DNA of 64,000 bases from DATLED01 sp963750255 (GTDB taxonomy: Bacteria > Actinomycetota > Acidimicrobiia > Acidimicrobiales > CADCTF01), in contig CAVVPZ010000009.1 in NCBI GenBank assembly GCA_963750255.1, positions 425,378-489,377 of the forward strand. Direction: 5' to 3'. Both the position numbers and the translations under genes were made by a program. This document shows, one piece after another, positions 17,994 through 25,580 of this stretch. Within the stretch, counting starts at the first letter, position 1. Every line of letters begins with the position of its first letter. The notes beneath the pieces were generated by a model. The model was not told the DNA's origin. It searched no databases and saw only the letters and a list, made by a program, of their open reading frames with translations.

Positions 17994-18839
17994 GTGCCTC
18001 GTTTTTCGGCCGGCTCCCTGCAGGTCACGATCGATCCCGAGGATGGTTGTCGGGTCACCTCGATGGCGGCCGGCGGCGTCGAATTGGTGGGCCTCGACGA
18101 TGACACGCCGGGTGCCCGCCGGTCGCCGTACCACCACGGGATCTTTCCGATGGCCCCGTTCGCCGGACGCCTTCGTCATGGCGAGTTCACCTTTCGAGAA
18201 GCCCCCCATCGGGTGCCGGCCGACTTCGAGGGCCACGCCATCCACGGCCTCGTCTGCGATCGTCCCTGGAAGACCGAGTCCGAGAACGTGTGGACGTGCG
18301 CCTTCGACGAGCGCTGGCCCTACCCCGGATTCGTTCGACAGCGTCTCGACCTCGACGAGCGGCGGCTCCGGCTCGATCTCGAGGTCCACGCCGCCGACTC
18401 GGCTTGGCCAATGCCCGTGACGGCCGGCTGGCATCCGTGGCTCCGCCGCCGATTGCAACTGGCCGACGGATCCGAGAGCGTGGGTGCCGAGGTCTGCTTC
18501 GACGCCGAGTCGGTCTACGTACTCGATGGCGACGGGATTCCCGACGGCGAGCGCGCCGCGCCTGGTCCCGGTCCCTTCGACGACTGCTTCACCGGCCTCC
18601 GCTCCGCCCCCGAGGTCGAATGGCCCGGGGTGGGCACGCTCGAGATCGCCTCGGGCGCCAGCCATCTGGTGGTGTACACCGAGCCCCGCACCGCGGTGTG
18701 CGTCGAGCCCCAGACCGGTCCCCCCGATGCGGTCAACTTGGGCGAGGCGGCCGTGGTCGTCCACGGCCACCCCTTGTCGGTGTGGATGGAGCTCAGGTGG
18801 CGACCGGCGTCGGCCGGAAACGCCGAATCCGGTCGTTGA
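17994..18839 (+). CDS. Aldose 1-epimerase family protein
   Basis: 281 residues of the galactose-mutarotase fold, which interconverts alpha and beta sugar anomers. Seen: HHGIFPMAPFAGRLRHGEF, HAIHGLVCDRPW, VTAGWHPWLRR and CVEPQTGPPDAVNLGE with the likely catalytic Glu. GTG 17994 is preferred; a TTG at 17976 would add six residues and crowd the divergent gene. The 3' end overlaps the convergent transporter gene by 47 bases. The sugar substrate is unknown. Confidence 0.85.
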   Translation: MPRFSAGSLQVTIDPEDGCRVTSMAAGGVELVGLDDDTPGARRSPYHHGIFPMAPFAGRLRHGEFTFREAPHRVPADFEGHAIHGLVCDRPWKTESENVWTCAFDERWPYPGFVRQRLDLDERRLRLDLEVHAADSAWPMPVTAGWHPWLRRRLQLADGSESVGAEVCFDAESVYVLDGDGIPDGERAAPGPGPFDDCFTGLRSAPEVEWPGVGTLEIASGASHLVVYTEPRTAVCVEPQTGPPDAVNLGEAAVVVHGHPLSVWMELRWRPASAGNAESGR

Positions 18840-19674
18840 GGAGCGCGAGGCCGGCCAGCGTCAGGGCCGCGCCGGCCACCAGCCGGAGGTGGAAGGCCTC
18901 GCCCAGAAAGGCGACGCCGACGACCACCGCCACCACCGGGACCAACTGGGTGACGACCGACGCCCGGGTCGGCCCCAACTCGGCGATCGACTGGTAGTTG
19001 AGGACGTAGGCCAGTCCGGTGCCGACGACCCCGAGGATGCCGACGGCGACGATGCGGTGGGGCTCGAGATGGATGCCGTGCTGCACCGAGGTCACGACGG
19101 CAAACGGTGCGATGAGGAGCGTGCCGGCGGTGAGTTGGCCGGCGGCGGCCACGAGCGGCGGGACGCCGGCGAGGTTGCGACGGGCGTAGGTGAAACCCAG
19201 CCCGTAGCAGGCCGCGGCTCCGATGGCCGCCGCCGAACCGCCCAGGGACGACCCGCCGAAATCGCCGGCGCCGAGTCCAGCTGCGACTCCGACGCCGGCG
19301 AAGCCGAGCACGATCCCCAGGAGCTGCGGCGGACGTAAGCGCTCACGGAGCACGAGCGCCGTGAGCAGGGCGGCGAAAATCGGGGTGGTGGCATTGAGCA
19401 CGGCGGTGAGCGCCGAGGTGATGCGCTCCTCGCCCCAGGCCAACAGCGTGAACGGGAGGGCGCTGTGGACGAGCCCCATGATCACGAAGTGCCCCCACAG
19501 TTTCCGATCGCGGGGCAGCACCACCCGTCGGGCTCGGAGGACGACGTGCATCGTGAGCGCGCCGAGCGCGATGCGGGCGCCAGCCACGGTCGAGGGCGTC
19601 ATCCCGGCGACCGCCACCTTGATGAAGAGGAACGACCATCCCCAGATCAGGGCGAGCAGGGCGAGACGACGCAC
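18793..19674 (-). CDS. EamA/DMT-family transporter
   Basis: 293 residues, ten membrane helices in two EamA halves. Seen: LALIWGWSFLFIKVAVAGM at helix one, LTAVLNATTPIFAALLTAL and the conserved LRERLRPPQLLGIVLGFAGV, then NYQSIAELGPTRASVVTQLVP and FLGEAFHLRLVAGAALTLAG in the second half. The start is GTG 19674 with TAGCGT six bases upstream. It is not closely alike in sequence to the DMT protein at 9640-10497. Probably a metabolite exporter. Confidence 0.88.
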   Translation of the reverse strand: MRRLALLALIWGWSFLFIKVAVAGMTPSTVAGARIALGALTMHVVLRARRVVLPRDRKLWGHFVIMGLVHSALPFTLLAWGEERITSALTAVLNATTPIFAALLTALVLRERLRPPQLLGIVLGFAGVGVAAGLGAGDFGGSSLGGSAAAIGAAACYGLGFTYARRNLAGVPPLVAAAGQLTAGTLLIAPFAVVTSVQHGIHLEPHRIVAVGILGVVGTGLAYVLNYQSIAELGPTRASVVTQLVPVVAVVVGVAFLGEAFHLRLVAGAALTLAGLALLNDRIRRFRPTPVAT

Positions 19675-19680
19675 CCGGCG

Positions 19681-19686
19681 ACGCTA
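19681..19686 (-). promoter_or_regulatory. -10 hexamer TAGCGT, EamA gene
   Basis: Minus-strand TAGCGT lies six bases before the GTG at 19674 and overlaps the end of the upstream sulfurtransferase gene. Confidence 0.4.
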
Positions 19687-20532
19687 CGGCTCGGAGCCGG
19701 TGGCCACGGGACGGTCGCTGCGCGCCGTCCACGCCGACCACGACCCGGCAAAAAGCCGTCCGCCCGGAAGTCCGGCGACCTCGAGGGCGAGGAGGTCGTG
19801 GCAGGCCGTGATCCCCGATCCGCAATAGGCGACGACCTCGCCGGCGTCGGCTCCGATGGCGGCGTACGCGGCTCGCAGTTCGTTCGGGGCGCGGAAGCGG
19901 CCCGACGCGGGATCGAGGTTGGCTGCCGCCGGTGCCGAGCGCGCGCCAGGAACGTGACCGGCACGGGGATCGACCGGTTCGGTGTCGCCTCGGTACCGGG
20001 CTTCGGCCCGGGCGTCGACGAGCACGCCCCGGCTGCGGCCCTCGGAGATGGCAGCCACCTCGTCGGCCGCCGCCAGTTGGTCGGCCGGCCACATGACCGG
20101 CATGCGGGCCACTGTGGGCCGGTCGAGTCCGGATCCCACCTCGAGCGGTCCGGTCCAGGCGGACAACCCGCCGTCGAGGACGGCCGCCGGCTGGCCGACG
20201 GCACGGAGCATCCACCACAGCCGGGCGGCGATCTGGCCCCCGGCATCGTCGTAGGCGATGACGGTGGAGGCGTCGTCGATGCCGAGGCGGCCGAGGTGGC
20301 CGGCGAACACGCCCGGGTCGGGCAGCGGGTGGCGCCCCGACCCGGTTTCAGGCGGTCCGGCCAGCACCGAATCGAGGTCGACGAACACGGCGCCCGGGAT
20401 GTGCCCGGCCTCGTAGGCCGCCCGTCCAGATCGACCGTCGAGGTACCAGCGCACGTCGGCAACGATGACCCCCGGGTCAACGAGTCGAGCGGCCAATGAG
20501 GCGGCGTCGATGAGGGGACTGGTGGCCGGCAT
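19684..20532 (-). CDS. Thiosulfate/3-mercaptopyruvate sulfurtransferase
   Basis: 282 residues with two rhodanese domains. The first (PLIDAASLAARLVDPGVIVA, HIPGAVFVDLD) is inactive and the second carries VVAYCGSGITACHDLLAL with the persulfide Cys. The CGSGITA loop fits either thiosulfate or mercaptopyruvate sulfurtransferases, so the donor is unresolved. GHVPGARSAPAAANLDP separates the halves. ATG 20532 is chosen, since the open frame upstream lacks family similarity, and TACGCT lies eight bases before it. Confidence 0.92.
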   Translation of the reverse strand: MPATSPLIDAASLAARLVDPGVIVADVRWYLDGRSGRAAYEAGHIPGAVFVDLDSVLAGPPETGSGRHPLPDPGVFAGHLGRLGIDDASTVIAYDDAGGQIAARLWWMLRAVGQPAAVLDGGLSAWTGPLEVGSGLDRPTVARMPVMWPADQLAAADEVAAISEGRSRGVLVDARAEARYRGDTEPVDPRAGHVPGARSAPAAANLDPASGRFRAPNELRAAYAAIGADAGEVVAYCGSGITACHDLLALEVAGLPGGRLFAGSWSAWTARSDRPVATGSEP

Positions 20533-20540
20533 CGCCGACG

Positions 20541-20546
20541 AGCGTA
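20541..20546 (-). promoter_or_regulatory. -10 hexamer TACGCT, sulfurtransferase gene
   Basis: Minus-strand TACGCT ends eight bases before ATG 20532 within the 46-base divergent gap. Confidence 0.4.
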
Positions 20547-20566
20547 GGGGCGGACGCTGTGCCTCG

Positions 20567-20572
20567 TAGACT
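20567..20572 (+). promoter_or_regulatory. -10 hexamer TAGACT, coiled-coil gene
   Basis: TAGACT ends six bases before ATG 20579; leaderless start inferred. Confidence 0.5.
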
Positions 20573-20578
20573 CCGTCC

Positions 20579-20872
20579 ATGTCGAGAGCGGCCATCGAGG
20601 GCAAGCTCCGCGACGTCACCGATCGGATCCGCAAGGTCCGCGAGGAGTTGGCCGTCGCCGAGGAGCAGTTGCTCGCGTTCCGCGAGACGGCCGACGAAGC
20701 CCGGTTGCAGGCGCTGGTCGACGAATCGGGCCTCTCGGCGGCCGATTCCCGCGACGCCAGCCGACACGCCGAGGCCCACACCAAGAGCCGCGACGGGCTG
20801 GTCCGTTCACTGACGGAGTTGGAGCAGGCCCGTGACGACCTGTTAGACCGACTCGTTCTCGAAAGCCGTTAG
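20579..20872 (+). CDS. Small coiled-coil protein
   Basis: 97 residues, almost wholly charged helix (Arg, Glu, Leu, Ala heptads from about residue 5 to 45 and 60 to 95) without Cys or membrane segments. I cannot assign a family; a dimeric coiled coil is expected. It precedes the ANTAR response regulator by 14 bases, so they share a transcript, and the stop codon is part of the ribosome-binding site of that gene. A role linked to the regulator is possible but unproven. Confidence 0.75.
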   Translation: MSRAAIEGKLRDVTDRIRKVREELAVAEEQLLAFRETADEARLQALVDESGLSAADSRDASRHAEAHTKSRDGLVRSLTELEQARDDLLDRLVLESR

Positions 20873-20886
20873 GAAGGAAGCGACCC

Positions 20887-21465
20887 TTGGGCGTGCGCGT
20901 GGTGATTGCAGAGGACGAGGCAATCGTCCGACTCGACCTCAAGGAGATCCTCGAAGAGGAGGGCTACGAGGTCGTCGGGGAGACCGGTCGCGGCGACGAA
21001 GCCGTCACGTTGGTGACCGAACTGGCCCCTGACCTGGCCATTCTCGACATCAAGATGCCAGGCATGGACGGATTGGCTGCCGCCCGGGAGATCACGGCCG
21101 AGCACCGAGCGGCGGTGTTGATCCTCACCGCCTTCAGCCAGCGGAACCTCATCGAGGAGGCCCGCGACGCCGGCGTTCTCGCCTATCTGATCAAGCCGTT
21201 CCAGCGCTCCGAGCTCATCCCGGCCATCGAAGTCGCCCTCGCCCGCTTCAACGAGATGCGCGCCCTCAAGGCCGAGGTCAACAGCCTCGAAGAGCAACTC
21301 GAGACCCGTCGGGCGCTGGACCGGGCCAAGGGCGTGCTCATGGATGAGTGCGGCATGAAGGAAGGCGACGCCTTCAGCTTCATCCAGCAACGGGCCATGC
21401 AGGAGCGCACGAAGATGAAGGTCATCGCCGAGCGGGTCATCACCGGCGAATTGCGTCCGTCCTAG
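20887..21465 (+). CDS. pdtaR: PdtaR-type response regulator with ANTAR RNA-binding domain
   Basis: 192 residues. Receiver domain: VVIAEDEAIVRLDLKEIL (acidic pocket), DLAILDIKMPGMDG (phospho-Asp), LILTAFSQ and YLIKPFQ (Lys). After a helical linker comes an ANTAR domain with RRALDRAKGVLMDECGMKEG and AFSFIQQRAMQ. ANTAR proteins bind twin hexanucleotide hairpins and prevent termination; PdtaR works with the sensor kinase PdtaS, absent from this window. TTG 20887 is chosen because AGGAAGGAAG sits six bases upstream; GTG 20893 is the alternative. Confidence 0.93.
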   Translation: MGVRVVIAEDEAIVRLDLKEILEEEGYEVVGETGRGDEAVTLVTELAPDLAILDIKMPGMDGLAAAREITAEHRAAVLILTAFSQRNLIEEARDAGVLAYLIKPFQRSELIPAIEVALARFNEMRALKAEVNSLEEQLETRRALDRAKGVLMDECGMKEGDAFSFIQQRAMQERTKMKVIAERVITGELRPS

Positions 21466-21475
21466 TCTTCGGTTC

Positions 21476-21481
21476 TAGTAT
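21476..21481 (+). promoter_or_regulatory. -10 hexamer TAGTAT, lipoprotein operon
   Basis: TAGTAT lies ten bases before the iron-box palindrome at 21491-21504, which would cover the start of transcription. The GTG at 21523 has GAGGGAG upstream, so this operon has a short leader. Confidence 0.45.
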
Positions 21482-21490
21482 CTCCTTTCG

Positions 21491-21504
21491 TTAGGTAAGC
21501 CTAA
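21491..21504. promoter_or_regulatory. DtxR/IdeR-type operator (iron box)
   Basis: TTAGGTAAGCCTAA matches the first 14 positions of the 19-base DtxR/IdeR consensus TWAGGTWAGSCTWACCTWA and forms an inverted repeat. It sits between a -10 hexamer and the GTG of the lipoprotein gene, where a bound metal-loaded repressor would block transcription. The last five consensus positions are not matched. Confidence 0.7.
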
Positions 21505-21522
21505 GACGAGGGAGTCGCACCG

Positions 21523-22006
21523 GTGAGATCGACGTGGGCCGCGGTAGGAGCCGTGGGTTTGGCCGCACTGGCGTTCGCCGGCTGTGGGGCGGGCGAGGAC
21601 CGACCGGGACAGGTCACGGCCGACGATGCGTCGGCGAGCGGCACGGTGACCGGCAGTTCCGACGGCGCGCCCGCCGCGGTCACACCACCCGACTTCGCTG
21701 CTGCCAACGCTGACACGAAAATCGACGTGACCTTGCGTGACTACGCATTCACCGGCGTGCCCGCCCGGGTGACGGGACCCAATGTGTTGTTCGTGGCCAA
21801 GGTGGCGGGCGGCAACCATCATGAGCTCGAGGTACTCGATGCGTCGGGCAAGGCCGTAGCCGAGATTCCTTCGTTCACCGCCGGCGCCGACCAAGGAATT
21901 GGCCGTCGCCCTCGCCCCCGGTACCTACACCTTGCAGTGCCTCGTGAAGGAAGGCAGCCGGACCCACGCCCAACTGGGGATGAAGACGACGATCACGGTC
22001 GAGTAG
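21523..22006 (+). CDS. Cupredoxin-like lipoprotein, iron-box controlled (one frameshift)
   Basis: About 160 residues. A lipoprotein signal ends ALAFAGCGAGE (lipid-modified Cys near residue 21). After a Ser/Ala-rich linker a beta domain follows: KIDVTLRDYAFTGVPARVTG, VAGGNHHELEVLD, and, in the next frame, ALAPGTYTLQCLVKEGSRTH, GMKTTITVE. This is a cupredoxin-like pattern with candidate His/Cys metal ligands (NHHE, QC). One extra base near 21890 breaks the frame. The iron box and position directly before the membrane fusion protein suggest a surface metal-uptake or redox role. The stop TAG abuts the next GTG. Confidence 0.78.
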
Positions 22007-24142
22007 GTGTCGGTCCTCCACAAGCGGACGTCGGGCACGACGCGTCCTGCCGGTCCCCTCGAGGAGCAAGCGGCGCGGGCGTGGAACATCCTCAACGAGG
22101 GCAAGCCGTTCACGCTCGTCTTCGGGGTCGGCCTCCTGCTGGTCACCGGCGCACCAGCCGCCGGACTGCTCGCCGCCGCCCCGCTGGCGGTGGCGTGGTG
22201 GCGTCACCCCTGGCCCCTGCGCCTGCGGGCGGGTCTGTGGCTTCTGGCCGGCGCCGTCGTCGTCGTCGCCGGTGGACTACCCATCGGGCCGGCGTTCCTG
22301 GCACTCACGACCTTCTTGCTCTTCACCGTCGTGCTCTGGGGCACCGTCTACTACCACCTCCGCATCGACGCCCCACTCACGAACTTCTGGCGCTTCTGGC
22401 GGCTGGTACTCGAAAATCCCGACCCGACCTCGGGCAACTTCCTCGAACAAGTGCCCAAGGTGGCGGCCCTGCTCGCCGTCGGCCACAGCGCCCAACCGCT
22501 GCCCCTGCTTTGGCTCAGCGGCGTACTGGCGTGGGCCATCGGCGCCCTCGTGCATCGGCACCTGGTCACGTGGGTTCCGGCGTGGGCGACAGGTGAGCGG
22601 CCCGCCGACCGCCGCCCCGTCGACGCCGGCCCGGCCCGGTGTGGCCCGCCCAGCCGCAAGACCGTGCTGCTCGTCATCGATGGCTGCCGGGTCGACCGCC
22701 TGGCCGAGGCCGACACTCCCTTCCTGGACCGGCTCGCTGTCGAGGGCATCTCCTACGACCGGTGCAGCACGGTGTATCCGGCCCGCACCGTCACCGGCTT
22801 CTCTTCGATGTTGACGGGAGCGCCGCCGGTCGTCCACGGCCTGCGGTCGAACTTCGTCGTCCGTCCCGACAGGGGCGTCAAGTGCGAGTCGATTTTTGAC
22901 GTGGTGCCCGACGCTCGCATGGTGGGGATCGCGCACCTGGTCGACGCGTTCGGCGGCGCCGTGTCAACGGTGACCGCGGTGATGCCCAACGACGAGATAG
23001 ACGCCGCGTTGTGCCGGCGCGCCCGCGAGGTCGTCGAGGCCGATGACCCTGAGGTGTTGATCGTGCAGACCTTGTCGGTCGACCAAACCGGCCACTTTCG
23101 CGGGTCGTTCTACGACGAGTACCTGGCCCACATCGAGTCGACCGACCGCGAACTGGAGTCGCTCGTCGATTGGTTGTCCGACCGGTGGGGCGGCCTCGAC
23201 GGGGTCACCATTGGTGTGTTGTCCGACCACGGCCAGGGCCGTGGCATCGGCGGCCACGGCCATTGGACGCCGACCGAGCGCTACGTCCCGTGCATCTGGT
23301 GGGGGCAGGGCGTCCCGGACCAATCGCTCCGTCCTGAGGTGTCGGTCATGGACGTCACGGCCACGTTGAGCCACCGTGCCGGCGTCCGCGCTCCCCGGCG
23401 GTCGGTGGGGCGGTGCCTGCTCTGCGACGGCGCCGACCACGCCGATGAAGCCCGAGGCGAGGCGCCGATCGCCGTGATCCTTCCCGTCCACGACGAGGCC
23501 GCCACCCTCGTCGACGTCATTGACCGCATGCCGGCCTTCGTCGCCGGCCGCCCGGTGGAGGTCGTCGTCGTCGACGACGGCTCGACCGATGGCAGCGCCG
23601 ACTTGGCGCTGGCCGCCGGCGCCAAAGTCGTGAGCCACGACGCCAACCTCGGCCTCGGGGCCGCCGTACGCACCGGGCTGGCCGAGGCCGTGGCCAGGGG
23701 TGCGGCGGGGGTTGCGTTCCTCGACGCTGACGGCGAGTACGACCCCGCCGATCTCGACGCGGTCCTCGCCCCGATCCTCGACGGATCCGCGGACTACGTG
23801 GTCGGCAGCCGCTTTGCCGGGACGATCGAGTCGATGCTCGTCCATCGCCGGGTCGGCAACCGATTGCTGACCTGGTTGACATCGGTGCTGGCCATGCGCC
23901 GGCTGAGCGACGCCCAATCGGGGTTTCGAGCTCTGAGCCACGACGCCGCCGCTTACGCCATCGTCCACCACGACTACAACTACGCCCAAGTGCTGACGCT
24001 CGGGCTCTTGCGTCAGGGCTTCCGCTACGCCGAGGTCCCCATCAACTACTCCCGGCGCCGGCACGGGCGCTCGTTCGTCAAACTCGGCCGCTACCTCCGC
24101 CGGGTCGTGCCGGCGATGGCGCTCGCCACCCGCACCCGCTGA
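22007..24142 (+). CDS. Membrane phosphodiesterase-domain/GT2 glycosyltransferase fusion
   Basis: 711 residues in three parts. Residues about 30-185: four to five membrane helices. Residues about 220-470: an alkaline-phosphatase-superfamily phosphodiesterase domain with LLVIDGCRVDRL, YPARTVTGFSSMLTGAPPVV (nucleophile Thr in ARTVTG), HGLRSN and SDHGQGRGIGGHGHW metal ligands. Residues about 485-700: a family 2 glycosyltransferase with ILPVHDEAATLVDVI, VVVVDDGSTDGSAD, FLDADGEYDPADL and VGSRFAGTI, close to polyprenol-phosphate mannose/glucose synthases. No frame break separates the domains. It starts directly at the stop of the lipoprotein gene, so both share the iron-box promoter. Joint function unknown. 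Confidence 0.85.
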   Translation: MSVLHKRTSGTTRPAGPLEEQAARAWNILNEGKPFTLVFGVGLLLVTGAPAAGLLAAAPLAVAWWRHPWPLRLRAGLWLLAGAVVVVAGGLPIGPAFLALTTFLLFTVVLWGTVYYHLRIDAPLTNFWRFWRLVLENPDPTSGNFLEQVPKVAALLAVGHSAQPLPLLWLSGVLAWAIGALVHRHLVTWVPAWATGERPADRRPVDAGPARCGPPSRKTVLLVIDGCRVDRLAEADTPFLDRLAVEGISYDRCSTVYPARTVTGFSSMLTGAPPVVHGLRSNFVVRPDRGVKCESIFDVVPDARMVGIAHLVDAFGGAVSTVTAVMPNDEIDAALCRRAREVVEADDPEVLIVQTLSVDQTGHFRGSFYDEYLAHIESTDRELESLVDWLSDRWGGLDGVTIGVLSDHGQGRGIGGHGHWTPTERYVPCIWWGQGVPDQSLRPEVSVMDVTATLSHRAGVRAPRRSVGRCLLCDGADHADEARGEAPIAVILPVHDEAATLVDVIDRMPAFVAGRPVEVVVVDDGSTDGSADLALAAGAKVVSHDANLGLGAAVRTGLAEAVARGAAGVAFLDADGEYDPADLDAVLAPILDGSADYVVGSRFAGTIESMLVHRRVGNRLLTWLTSVLAMRRLSDAQSGFRALSHDAAAYAIVHHDYNYAQVLTLGLLRQGFRYAEVPINYSRRRHGRSFVKLGRYLRRVVPAMALATRTR

Positions 24143-24150
24143 TCGCCGAA

Positions 24151-24825
24151 TCACGCAGGAGACGAGAGATCCTTGTCCTCCATTTCCCACGCGTGATCCA
24201 TCGTGTGGAAGCCACTGTGGCGAATCAGGAACGGCAGATTCCACGTTCGCATCCGCTTGCCCTGGCCGGCGTTGTAGGCGCGCATCGTGTCGATGAATGC
24301 CTCGCGGTGGTCCCGCAGACCGTCGGGCGTGAGGGCGCTCTCCTCGGCGATCCGCAGTCCCAATCGCTTGGCGAATTCCTCGCTCTCGGTCCGGATCGTG
24401 TGGCGAATGATGTGGTCTCGATCCCGTCCGCCGCCCCGTGGCCCCTTACGCATCTCGGGCGAGACCTCAGCGGCCACGGTGTCGAAGTAGGACCAGCAGG
24501 CGCGGAGCAATCCGATCTTGCGATCGAGTTCGCGCGCGCCGACCGGCTCTGTCTCGAGGGACGATGGGGAAAGGGAGATCCCCCAGAAGTCGACCGAACC
24601 GACGCCAACCTCGTCGGCGACGATCTCGAGCGGGCCGCTCCGATCGAACTCGCGGGCCAGACCCGCGAGCGCGGCGATCGGCCGATAGCGCGGTCGATAG
24701 GTCTCGAGTGCTTCGACGGCTCCTTCGGACGTCTTCGCACCCCGGCTCCAGCCCGGCCAATCGACGGCGAAGGCAACCGCCTTTTTGTTCTTCGGTCCAC
24801 GCTGCACAACGGTGCGTACGGACAC
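24151..24825 (-). CDS. Conserved actinobacterial protein, DinB-like
   Basis: 224 residues, soluble, mainly helical. Seen: VAFAVDWPGWSRGAKTSEGA, GSVDFWGISLSPSSLE, RACWSYFDTVAAEVSPEMRK, the basic GPRGGGRDRDHIIRHTIRTE, and RHSGFHTMDHAWEMEDKDL. Regularly spaced His residues suggest a DinB-like four-helix metal fold, although the usual triad is not certain. No function is established. It lies 21 bases downstream of the DtxR gene on the same strand and may be co-transcribed. Confidence 0.75.
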   Translation of the reverse strand: MSVRTVVQRGPKNKKAVAFAVDWPGWSRGAKTSEGAVEALETYRPRYRPIAALAGLAREFDRSGPLEIVADEVGVGSVDFWGISLSPSSLETEPVGARELDRKIGLLRACWSYFDTVAAEVSPEMRKGPRGGGRDRDHIIRHTIRTESEEFAKRLGLRIAEESALTPDGLRDHREAFIDTMRAYNAGQGKRMRTWNLPFLIRHSGFHTMDHAWEMEDKDLSSPA

Positions 24826-24846
24826 CAGAGGATCGGGTCCCTCTGG

Positions 24847-25527
24847 CTACGCCGGCTGCACCGCGGCCATGGCCACGAAGAGCTGCGCGGCCAGCGCCGG
24901 TCCGAGTGCGATCGATCCGCCGTCGGCCTCGATGTCCAAGGTGATGGTGCCGTCTGGCGCCTTGGTGCGAACGGTCGCCCCGGTGCCCGGGGTGAAGTCG
25001 TGCTCGCTCAGGTAGGTGAGCGACGGCATGTCGATCTCGACGAGTTCGGTCACTCGTTCGAGGCGGACGACGGCCCCCGGTTCGGTGTCGGACAGTGCGA
25101 CCAGGTCGTCGCGGGCCACGCCGGCGCCGGGGATCGGGTTGCCGTGCGGGCAGGTGGTGGGGTGCTCGAGCAACTCGACAAGTCGGGCCTCGACCTCGTC
25201 GGAGATCACGTGCTCCCACCGGCAGGCCTCGACATGGGCCTTGTGCCACGGCAGTCCGATGATGTCGGTGAGCAGGCGCTCGGCCAGGCGATGCTTGCGC
25301 ACGACGCTCTCGGCCAGCGCCCGGCCCTTGTCCGTCAGCGAGACTTCGCGGCCGTCGGGCTCGAGATAGCCCTCGCTGCGAAGGCGCCGGATCATCTCCG
25401 ACACCGAAGGCGCCGAGTGGGCCAGCCGTTCGGCCAGGCGAGCCTGGATGACCGGCGTGCCTTCCTCCTCCAACTCGTGGATGGCCTCGAGGTACTCCTC
25501 GAGCGGCGGGTGGAAGCCGTCGGACAT
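24847..25527 (-). CDS. DtxR/IdeR-family metal-dependent repressor
   Basis: 226 residues. N-terminal winged helix: VIQARLAERLAHSAPSVSEM and LRSEGYLEPDGREVSLTDKG. The dimerisation/metal domain reads RKHRLAERLLTDIIGLPWHK and AHVEACRWEHVISDEVEARL; the H-x-x-x-C-x-x-E-H pattern includes the Cys that distinguishes iron-sensing DtxR/IdeR from manganese-sensing MntR. A C-terminal SH3-like domain (GATVRTKAPDGTITLDI) is present. ATG 25527 (MSDGFHPP) is chosen because TACCAT lies seven bases upstream; a start nine bases earlier is possible. An operator-like palindrome overlaps its promoter, so autoregulation is likely. Confidence 0.92.
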   Translation of the reverse strand: MSDGFHPPLEEYLEAIHELEEEGTPVIQARLAERLAHSAPSVSEMIRRLRSEGYLEPDGREVSLTDKGRALAESVVRKHRLAERLLTDIIGLPWHKAHVEACRWEHVISDEVEARLVELLEHPTTCPHGNPIPGAGVARDDLVALSDTEPGAVVRLERVTELVEIDMPSLTYLSEHDFTPGTGATVRTKAPDGTITLDIEADGGSIALGPALAAQLFVAMAAVQPA

Positions 25528-25534
25528 GCCGCCC

Positions 25535-25540
25535 ATGGTA
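25535..25540 (-). promoter_or_regulatory. -10 hexamer TACCAT, dtxR-family gene
   Basis: Minus-strand TACCAT lies seven bases before ATG 25527, and its upstream flank is the palindrome at 25546-25559. Confidence 0.45.
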
Positions 25541-25545
25541 GTCCG

Positions 25546-25559
25546 TTAGGTCCACCTAA
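25546..25559. promoter_or_regulatory. Iron-box-like operator in divergent promoter
   Basis: TTAGGTCCACCTAA has perfect six-base arms (TTAGGT/ACCTAA) around two bases. It lies just upstream of the -10 of the DtxR-family gene and overlaps TAACCT (25557-25562), a candidate -10 for the divergent membrane-protein gene. Binding there could control both directions. Confidence 0.6.
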
Positions 25560-25580
25560 CCTCGGCCCGGTGACCCGCCG

